Shown: in pieces, positions 30,403-36,509 of the stretch
Layout of the letters: each line of letters begins with the position of its first letter
How positions within the stretch are numbered: the first letter of the stretch is position 1
Source: 70-18 sp041691815
GTDB lineage: Bacteria > Pseudomonadota > Alphaproteobacteria > Acetobacterales > Acetobacteraceae
Reading direction: 5' to 3'
Length of the DNA: 36,509 nt
Assembly (NCBI GenBank): GCA_041691815.1
Contig: JBEPTZ010000035.1
Location: 1-36,509 of the forward strand
The notes under the pieces: model-generated
The model's database searches: none
The model's input: only the letters and a program-made list of their open reading frames with translations
Told to the model about the DNA's origin: nothing
Program-made: the position numbers and the translations under genes

Positions 30403-31686
30403 ATGCCGCATCACGCGTCGCCGGGCCGCCGCGCTCTGTTCTGCCCCGAGGACGGACAAAGCCGCGCCACCCGCCCGTTCGCCATCACCCGCCGCGCGGC
30501 ACTGCTCGGGCTGGCCGGCGCCGTGACTCTCGGGCGTGCCTCGTTGGCCCTGGCCGCCGCCCCCACACGGCAGCGCTTCGTGGTGGTGCTGTTGCGCGGC
30601 GCGCTGGATGGCATGTCCGCCGTGGTGCCGTATGGCGACCCGGCGCTGGCCGACCTGCGCGGCCCGCTGCTGCCGCCGCCGCCGGGCAGCGCCGCCGACC
30701 CGAAAACCGGCGACGCGCTGCTCGATCTCGGCGGCTTCTACGGCCTGCATGCGTCGATGGCCGGGCTGCACGGGCTGTACCGCGCCGACCAGTTGCTGCC
30801 GATCCATGCGGTGGCCGGCAACTGGCGCATGCGCAGCCATTTCGAGGCGCAGGACTGCATGGAATCCGGCGCCGACCACCGCATGACCAGCGGCTGGCTG
30901 AACCGCGCCGCCAGCCAGTTGCAGGTCGGCCACCCGGCGGAGGGCAAAACCCCGATGGGCAACGCGGTGGCGTTCAGCCCCGGCCTGCCGCTGCTGCTGC
31001 GTGGCCCCAGCCGGGTTGGCAGTTGGCTGCCCGACATGTCGGTGCACCCCGATGTGGCGCTATATCGCGCGATTGCCGATATGAGCCATGACGATCCGCT
31101 GCTCGGCCCGGCGGTCGCCGAGGGCCTGCGCGAGCGCGGCTTCAGCGATGCCGCGATGGCCGGCGCGCCGGCGCCGCGCGGTTTCGGCTTCACCACCCTG
31201 GCCAGCGCCGCCGGCAAGCTGCTCGCCGCACCGGGTGGCCCGCGCCTCGCCGCGCTGGAAGTCGGCGGCTGGGACACCCATGTCGGCCAGGTCCGGCGCC
31301 TGGCCTATCCGCTGGGCACGCTGGATGCCGGGATGATCGCGCTCAAGGATGGGCTGGGCGAGGCCTGGACCGATACCGCAGTGCTGGTGATCACCGAATT
31401 CGGCCGCACCGCGCGGATCAACGGCACCCAGGGCACCGATCACGGCACCGGCACCATCGCCTTCCTGCTCGGCGGCAGCGTCGCCGGCGGGCGGGTGCTG
31501 GCGAACTGGCCGGGGCTCAAGCCATCCAACCTGTTCGAGAACCGTGACCTGGCGCCGACCACCGACCTGCGCGCGGTGGCCAAGGGCGTGCTGGCCGCCC
31601 ATCTCGGGCTGACGCCAGCAGCCTTGGCCAAGGTGTTCCCCAACAGCGCCGATGCCGCACCGCTCGCCGGCCTGATCCGCGCCTGA
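30403..31686 (+). CDS. DUF1501 domain-containing protein with Tat signal
   Basis: The 427 residues belong to DUF1501, related to the alkaline-phosphatase/sulfatase-like fold. A twin-arginine signal is visible (ITRRAALLGLAGAVTLGRAS, residues 28-47, then LALAA), so export as a folded protein is expected. The family landmarks are RGALDGMSAVVPYGD, LDLGGFYGLHASM, GWDTHVGQ and the C-terminal VITEFGRTARINGTQGTDHGTGTIAFLLGG. ATG 30403 lies two bases after the DUF1800 stop with AGAGGAG upstream. It converges with the TPR gene across 21 bases. The function of the DUF1800/DUF1501 pair is unknown. Confidence 0.93.
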   Translation: MPHHASPGRRALFCPEDGQSRATRPFAITRRAALLGLAGAVTLGRASLALAAAPTRQRFVVVLLRGALDGMSAVVPYGDPALADLRGPLLPPPPGSAADPKTGDALLDLGGFYGLHASMAGLHGLYRADQLLPIHAVAGNWRMRSHFEAQDCMESGADHRMTSGWLNRAASQLQVGHPAEGKTPMGNAVAFSPGLPLLLRGPSRVGSWLPDMSVHPDVALYRAIADMSHDDPLLGPAVAEGLRERGFSDAAMAGAPAPRGFGFTTLASAAGKLLAAPGGPRLAALEVGGWDTHVGQVRRLAYPLGTLDAGMIALKDGLGEAWTDTAVLVITEFGRTARINGTQGTDHGTGTIAFLLGGSVAGGRVLANWPGLKPSNLFENRDLAPTTDLRAVAKGVLAAHLGLTPAALAKVFPNSADAAPLAGLIRA

Positions 31687-31707
31687 GGGCACGGCGTTTC
31701 GAGGGTT

Positions 31708-33075
31708 TCAGGCGTCGCGCCGCAGCGCGGCAATGACGGGTTGCAGCACGCTGTGCCAGTCGCCGGGATTGGGCTGGCGGAAGATTCGCATCGCGGGATA
31801 CCAGGGCGTTCGCGTGGCTTGCGGGGTCCAGCGCCAATCCGCGTTCCATTGGCAGAGCAGCCACACCGGGCGGCCGAGGGCGCCGGCCAGGTGTGCCACG
31901 GCGGTATCGACGGCGATCACCAGGTCCAGTCCGGCGATCAGCGCCGCGGTGGCGGCGAAGTCGGTCAGTGACTCTGTCCAGTCATGAGTCATAACCATAT
32001 CGGAGTCGGCTGGCTTTTGCAGGCTGATCCAGGACACCCCCGGCACCGCCAGCAGCGGCGCCAGCAGCACCGGGGGGATCGAGCGGTGGCGGTTGTGCCG
32101 CATGCCGGCGGCATCACCGAGCCGCGCCGCGCCGGCCCAGACCAGCCCCACCCGCCGCCCCGGCAGACCGGCCAGCCGCGCCTGCCACGCCGCCGCCTCG
32201 GCGGGATCGGCGGCGAGGTAGGGGGTGTTGGGTATCGGCCCGCAGGCCAGCGGCAGGCTCAGCAGCGGGCAATTGAAGTCATGCGGCGGCACCGGGTCGC
32301 CGCGCGAGATGGTCGGCGCGATGGCGGAAAACAGGCGGACCAGCGGCGCCGGCGCCTCCAGCAGCAGCCGGGCGCCGCGTGTGCCCAGCGGCGCGGCGTA
32401 GCGGATGAACTGGATGGCGTCGCCGAAACCCTGCTCGGCCCAGAGCAGGATGCGCCGCCCGGCGAGCGGCTCGGCGCCGGTCCAGCGCGGGCTGGGCAGG
32501 TCGCGGGCGAGGCCGGGGAGTTCCCAGCGAGCCTCGTAGTCGCGCCAGCCGGCGGCGGCATCGCCGAGCGCCAGCGCCGATAACGCGGCATTCCAGCGAT
32601 GCACCGGCTCGCCCGGCTCCAGCGCTGCGGCGCGGCGGAAGCCTTGCAGCGCCTCGGCATGGCGGTTTTGCCGCACATGGCAGCGGGCCAGCCCGGCCAG
32701 GGCGGTGGCGTTGTCCGGCTCCAGCGCCAGTGCGGCGGCGAAGGCGGCGCTGGGGTCCTGCTCCATCGCACGCAGCGCCACCGCGAGGTCGAGATGGGCG
32801 GCGGCGGTGGCGGGGGCGCGGAGCAGGACCTGGCGATAGGCGGCCGCAGCGGCGGCCGGCTGGTCGGCTTCCAGCAGCACATGGCCGAGATTTTCCCAGC
32901 CGGCGGCAAAATTCGGGTGCCGCGCCAGGGCGGCGCGCAAGCAGCGGATGGCAGCCGGGCGATTGCCGCTCTGCGCCAGCACCACGCCCAGGCCATACAG
33001 CGCGGCGGGATCATCCGGGTTCTGGCGCAGCGCCAGACGGTATTGCTCCTCGGCGGCACGCAGCGCCTCGCTCAT
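31708..33075 (-). CDS. TPR repeat protein with C-terminal glycosyltransferase-like (GT-B) domain
   Basis: The 455 residues comprise four to five TPR units in the first 180 (ALYGLGVVLAQSGN, NLGHVLLEADQPAAAAAAYR and so on). A C-terminal domain follows, like those linked to heptosyltransferase/GT9-type proteins. That domain has AEQGFGDAIQFIRYA, the FNCPLLSLPLA segment, RVGLVWAGA, and DLVIAVDTAVAHLAGALGRPVWLL with a closing TPWYPAMRIFRQ. ATG 33075 overlaps the stop of the upstream TPR gene as ATGA. No signal or membrane segment is present. Similar proteins are often described as tetratricopeptide glycosyltransferases acting on proteins or surface glycans; the acceptor here is unknown. Confidence 0.88.
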   Translation of the reverse strand: MSEALRAAEEQYRLALRQNPDDPAALYGLGVVLAQSGNRPAAIRCLRAALARHPNFAAGWENLGHVLLEADQPAAAAAAYRQVLLRAPATAAAHLDLAVALRAMEQDPSAAFAAALALEPDNATALAGLARCHVRQNRHAEALQGFRRAAALEPGEPVHRWNAALSALALGDAAAGWRDYEARWELPGLARDLPSPRWTGAEPLAGRRILLWAEQGFGDAIQFIRYAAPLGTRGARLLLEAPAPLVRLFSAIAPTISRGDPVPPHDFNCPLLSLPLACGPIPNTPYLAADPAEAAAWQARLAGLPGRRVGLVWAGAARLGDAAGMRHNRHRSIPPVLLAPLLAVPGVSWISLQKPADSDMVMTHDWTESLTDFAATAALIAGLDLVIAVDTAVAHLAGALGRPVWLLCQWNADWRWTPQATRTPWYPAMRIFRQPNPGDWHSVLQPVIAALRRDA

Positions 33076-35423
33076 CCGCCGGGCGGGGCAGCCAGGGCGG
33101 CGGCGACCCGCGCGATCACCTCCTCCCAATCGCCGGCGACGCGCTGACGGAACAGGCGGGCAGTCGGGTACCAGGGGCTGTCCTCGCGGTGCAGCAGCCA
33201 GCGCCAGTCCGGCACCGCCGGCAGCAGCAGCCAGAGCGGCCGGCCGAGGCTGCCGGCCAGGTGGGCGGCGGCGGTGTCGGCCGAGATCACCAGGTCCATC
33301 TGCGCCATGATCGCCGCGGTGTCGGCAAGATCACCGATCAGGCCGCGCGGGTCGACCAGCTTCGGGGTGGCGGCGGTGGCGGCCATCAGGGCGGCGAGGT
33401 CGGCGTCGCGCACGTCTTTCTGCACAACATGGAACTGGCAGCCGGGCACCGCCAGCAGCGGGGCAAGCTGGCGCAGCGCCAGGCTGCGGTTGCGGTCGTT
33501 GGCGTGGCCGGGATTGCCAGACCAGGCGAGGCCGATGCGCCGAAGCGGGGGCGCCGGGGCCTTGCGGGCGAACAGGCCGGAGCGCGGGGCCGGCGGCGGC
33601 GCCAGCCGTGCAGCCCAGGCGGCGGCGCGCTCGGCCGGGGCGCGCAGGTAGGGCGAAGCGGTGGCGCCGAGTTCGTCCAGGGTGATGCCGAGGGCGGCGG
33701 GCAGGCTGACCAGCGGGCAATGCAGGTCGAATTCCGGCACCCCCTGATCCAGCCGGCACAGCGTGACGCCGTCCATCGCCGGCAGCAGCGGGGTTATCTC
33801 CGGCTGCACCGCAAGTTTGACCCGCGCGCCCAGCGCCAGCACCGCGGGGACGAAGCGCAGGAACTGCACCGTGTCACCCAGCCCCTGCTCGCAATACAGC
33901 AGCACCGTCCGGCCGCTGATCTTCTCCGCACCGGTCCAGGCCGGGCCGGCGGTGCGGATCGGGTTGGCGGCCATCCTGGGGCGCAGCCAGCGCGCCTCGA
34001 AGCCGGCGAAACCGGGTTTCAGCTCGCCGAGCAGAAGCTGGATCATGCCGTTGCCGCACAGCTGTTCCGGCCCGTCCGCCGGCAGCGCCACGGCCTGGCG
34101 CAGGCTGGCCTCGGCGGCCTCGGCATCGCCCTGGGCGAGCAGCGCGAAACCGAGGGTGGCGTGGGCAAAACCGCGATCGGGCAACTGGCTCACCGCCAGG
34201 CGGGCCTGGGCGGCGGCTTCGTCGAGTTGGCCGAGGTCGCGCAGCGCGTGGCTGAGGCTGCAACGCTCGTCGACCAGGGTCGGGCGCAGGGTCAGCGCGC
34301 GGCGATGGCTGGCCACCGCTTCCTGCAACTGGCCGAGTTCCTGCAGGATGACGCCGAGGCTGGCATGCGCCTCCGGCAGATCGGGGGCCAGCGCCAGCGC
34401 GGCGCGGCAGGCAGCGGCTGCTTCGGTGCGGCGCTCCTGCATCTGCAGCGCGCTGGCGCGGCCCATATGCACGGCGGGGTCGCTGGGCACGAGGGTTGCA
34501 GCGTGGTCGAAATTCGCCAGCGCTTCCGGCCACAGGCCGAGGCTGGCCTGCACCAGGGCCAGCGCCATGCGGGCCGGCGGCAGGTCGGGCGCGTCGGCGA
34601 CCAGGGCGGTGAGCCATGCCAGCGCCTCGGCGCGGTCGCCCCTGGCCTGCACCAGGAAGCCGAGTTGCAGCCGGGCGGCGAGGTGGGCAGGGGCGACGGC
34701 GATGGCGGCACGCAATTCCGCCTCGGCCGCGGCAGTGTCGCCGATGGCCTGCAGGGCGCGGGCGAGGTCGGTGCGCAGGTCGGGGTTGTCGGGTGCCGAG
34801 CGCGCCGCCTCGCGCAGCACCGGCAGGGCGGCTGCGGGGTCGCCGGCGAGCAGCAGCGCCGCGCCGAGCCCGGCCCGGGCGTCCAGGCGATCCGGCTGGC
34901 GTTCCAGTGTCGTCCGGTAGCAGTCCAGCGCCAGGTCGGCATGGCCGAGGGCCAGTGCGGTGCGGCCGAGGGCGATCCGCGCCTCGATCAACTGCGGCGC
35001 CAGATTGCAGGCCTGGGCCAGCGTGATCTCGGCCTCGGCCGGCATGCCGGCGTCCCATTGCGCGCCGCCGAGATTGCACAGCAGGTAGGGGTCGCCCGGC
35101 GCCTGCTCCACCGCGCGGGTGAGGCATTCCACCGCCGAATCCATCTTGCCCTGCGCCTTGAGGCCGAGGCCGAGGGTGTTCCAGGCCTGCGGGAACACCG
35201 GGGCGACGCCGACCGCTTCGCGGATACGCGCGACGCCCTCCCCGAACGCACCCTGGGCGATGCGGGCGGCGCCGGCGAGGTGCAGCGCGTCGGGGTTCAG
35301 CGGCTCCTGGTCCAGCACGGCGGCGTAGCAGGCATGCGCCTGCTCCAGCCGTCCGGCGGTGTGATGGGCGACGCCCTGTTGCAGCAGCCCGGCGATGGTG
35401 ATGGCGTCAGCAGATTCGGTCAT
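33072..35423 (-). CDS. large TPR repeat protein with C-terminal glycosyltransferase-like domain
   Basis: This 783-residue protein has about a dozen TPR units over residues 10-470 (GLLQQGVAHHTAGRLEQAH, then WNTLGLGLKAQGKMDSAVE and so on). A C-terminal GT-B-like domain matches its two neighbours: CEQGLGDTVQFLRF, FDLHCPLVSLPAALG, RIGLAWSGNPGHANDRNRS and DLVISADTAAAHLAGSLGRP, ending SPWYPTARLFRQ. The intact GLGD and DTAxAH motifs make it the least degenerate copy in the cluster. The start ATG 35423 has no clear Shine-Dalgarno sequence. The stop overlaps the next gene. The number and regularity of repeats suggest a protein-binding platform joined to a transferase; the target is unknown. Confidence 0.9.
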   Translation of the reverse strand: MTESADAITIAGLLQQGVAHHTAGRLEQAHACYAAVLDQEPLNPDALHLAGAARIAQGAFGEGVARIREAVGVAPVFPQAWNTLGLGLKAQGKMDSAVECLTRAVEQAPGDPYLLCNLGGAQWDAGMPAEAEITLAQACNLAPQLIEARIALGRTALALGHADLALDCYRTTLERQPDRLDARAGLGAALLLAGDPAAALPVLREAARSAPDNPDLRTDLARALQAIGDTAAAEAELRAAIAVAPAHLAARLQLGFLVQARGDRAEALAWLTALVADAPDLPPARMALALVQASLGLWPEALANFDHAATLVPSDPAVHMGRASALQMQERRTEAAAACRAALALAPDLPEAHASLGVILQELGQLQEAVASHRRALTLRPTLVDERCSLSHALRDLGQLDEAAAQARLAVSQLPDRGFAHATLGFALLAQGDAEAAEASLRQAVALPADGPEQLCGNGMIQLLLGELKPGFAGFEARWLRPRMAANPIRTAGPAWTGAEKISGRTVLLYCEQGLGDTVQFLRFVPAVLALGARVKLAVQPEITPLLPAMDGVTLCRLDQGVPEFDLHCPLVSLPAALGITLDELGATASPYLRAPAERAAAWAARLAPPPAPRSGLFARKAPAPPLRRIGLAWSGNPGHANDRNRSLALRQLAPLLAVPGCQFHVVQKDVRDADLAALMAATAATPKLVDPRGLIGDLADTAAIMAQMDLVISADTAAAHLAGSLGRPLWLLLPAVPDWRWLLHREDSPWYPTARLFRQRVAGDWEEVIARVAAALAAPPGG

Positions 35424-35464
35424 CAGAGATATGTGACGCGGCGAGGTGCAAGACTCCAGGGAAC

Positions 35465-35502
35465 AAAACGTTTTTTTGCCTCTTTTTGTTCACAAAAAGA
35501 AG
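35465..35502 (-). repeat. extragenic repeat, copy 2 (inverse orientation)
   Basis: On the minus strand this is the same unit as 26516-26552: CTTCTTTTTGT-GA-ACAAAAAGA, then a G for A change, then GCAAAAAAAC with an extra G before TTTT. It overlaps the end of the gene at 35490-36509: TGA of the palindrome is that gene's stop, and the preceding TTCTTTTTG encodes its last residues FFL. It may also act as the terminator of that transcript. Confidence 0.8.
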
Positions 35503-36509
35503 ACCTGCCTTGCCTGCCTGACGATTTCCTCAGCCGCTGTCTCACCGCGAAACAGCCGCATCGTCGGATACCATGGGCTATCGCGTCGCCCGATCAGCCA
35601 GCGCCAGTCGGCCGCCGCCGGCAGCAGCGCGAAACAGGGTCGCGCCAGCGCGCCGGCCAGGTGCAGCACCGGACCGTCGACAGTCAGCACCAGGTCCATG
35701 CAGCAGAGCGCCGCGGCGAGGTGGCCGGCGTGGTGGGTGTTGGGCCGCAGGTCGAGCAGGTCGTCGAAGCGGTCCAGCACCGGAGTGGCTGCCGGGTCGG
35801 CCGGCCCGAGCGCGTGCAGTCGGGCGGTGGGCAGGGCAGCGGTGAGGCCGTCGAGCAGGGCGGCCAGGGCGTCGGGCGTCAGGGTGTGGGCGGCGCCGGC
35901 CCAGCAGATGGCGATGCGCGGGCTGCCTGGCGGGATAGCGCCTTGCCAGGGCGCGGCGAGATCCGGCGGCGGCGCGAGATAGGGCACCACCGCCGGTATG
36001 GTAGGCAGGGTGGTGCCGAAGGCGGCCGGCAGGTCAGCCAGGGCGCAGCGCAGGTCGCATGGCGCCGGCGGGGCATCGGGGCCAAGCAAAAGGATGTCGG
36101 GATCGGCTGCCAGCGCCGGCATGGCGGCGGCCAGCTGATGCAGCTCCGGCTGGACACGCAGTTGGACCCTGGCGCCGAGGCCGGCGGCCATCGGCAGGTA
36201 GCGCAGGAACTGCAGCGTGTCCTCGAGGGCGTGCTCGGCATGCAGCAGCAGCCGCTGGCCGGCGAGCGGTTGTTCGCCGGTCCAACGCGGCTGGCGCAGC
36301 CGGGTTTCGGTGGGCGGGTGCGGATCGGCGTGCAGGCGCAACGCGAAGTCTGGCCAGCCGCCGGCGAAATCGCCCTGCGAGAGGCGGGCGAGTGCGGCCT
36401 CGTGGCGGATTTGCGGGTCGTCTGGCATGAGGGCGAGCGCCGCGGCGAGGCGGGCCAGCGCCTCGGCGGGGCGGCCGAGGGCGCGCAGCGCGCCGCCGGC
36501 GACCAGCAG
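35490..36509 (-). CDS. TPR/glycosyltransferase-like protein, 5' end beyond the window
   Basis: The frame is open to the window edge: the 27 codons before Met (36428) encode a TPR helix pair (ALRALGRPAEALARLAAALA), so the true start lies outside. The visible 339 residues hold one TPR and a GT-B-like domain as in the two neighbours. The copy is degenerate. EQGLGDT is replaced by EHALEDT, and the DTAxAH stretch reads VDGPVLHLAGALARP, while WRWLIGRRDSPWYPTMRLFRG is kept. The stop codon and last three residues (FFL) lie inside an extragenic repeat. It probably lost the nucleotide-sugar site and may be structural; this is inference. Confidence 0.85.
   Translation of the reverse strand: MLVAGGALRALGRPAEALARLAAALALMPDDPQIRHEAALARLSQGDFAGGWPDFALRLHADPHPPTETRLRQPRWTGEQPLAGQRLLLHAEHALEDTLQFLRYLPMAAGLGARVQLRVQPELHQLAAAMPALAADPDILLLGPDAPPAPCDLRCALADLPAAFGTTLPTIPAVVPYLAPPPDLAAPWQGAIPPGSPRIAICWAGAAHTLTPDALAALLDGLTAALPTARLHALGPADPAATPVLDRFDDLLDLRPNTHHAGHLAAALCCMDLVLTVDGPVLHLAGALARPCFALLPAAADWRWLIGRRDSPWYPTMRLFRGETAAEEIVRQARQVFFL

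Noticed and set aside
1..36509. CRISPR array, prophage or integrative element
   Set aside because: No regularly spaced repeats, integrase, transposase or attachment-like duplication was seen anywhere in the window.

Overview
The window is one stretch of GC-rich bacterial chromosome. The gene set fits an alphaproteobacterium that stores polyhydroxyalkanoate, with Acetobacteraceae or a near relative as the best guess: clpS-clpA, a phasin behind a PhaR-type operator, a D,D-carboxypeptidase carrying a SPOR domain, a DUF1800/DUF1501 pair and TPR-glycosyltransferase-like proteins. The taxonomic call is inference; there is no rRNA in the window. No tRNA, CRISPR array or intact insertion sequence was seen.

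Layout. (1) Positions 1-4950, plus strand: the 3' part of a peptide-type ABC transporter operon, in the order truncated substrate-binding protein, two ATPases, a glycerophosphodiester phosphodiesterase, and two permeases. Genes are linked by ATGA/GTGA overlaps. The second ATPase carries an apparent one-base frameshift near its C terminus. (2) Positions 5137-17453: a divergent uptake-and-catabolism cluster. The minus arm, read from 12414 down to 5137, encodes a binding protein, two permeases, one double ATPase, an amidohydrolase and a flavin reductase. The plus arm (12650-16685) encodes three overlapping amidohydrolases, followed by a convergent GntR/FCD regulator. A 235-bp AT-richer intergenic region with repeated motifs separates the arms. 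Three of the four amidohydrolases have unusual residues at positions where this superfamily holds its metals, so this is the best candidate for an undescribed pathway. (3) 17650-18441: an orphan PD-(D/E)XK-nuclease-like protein. (4) 18740-26498: housekeeping genes: clpA and clpS, a phasin with a well-formed promoter and operator, a penicillin-binding carboxypeptidase, an M19 dipeptidase, methionine aminopeptidase and a hotdog thioesterase. (5) 26499-26735: a dense run of hairpins, including an extragenic repeat found again at 35465-35502, ending in the terminator of an EF-G gene (26736-28823) that lies outside a ribosomal-protein operon. (6) 29108-31686: a DUF1800/DUF1501 pair, the second with a Tat signal. 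(7) 31708 to the window end, minus strand: three TPR plus glycosyltransferase-like genes; the last runs off the window.

How the parts work together. The cluster at 5137-17453 reads as import of a small nitrogenous compound followed by successive hydrolytic or deaminating steps, controlled by the local GntR protein. The substrate cannot be read from the sequence. ClpS delivers N-degron substrates to ClpA. The phasin coats storage granules and is probably repressed by PhaR when no polymer is present.
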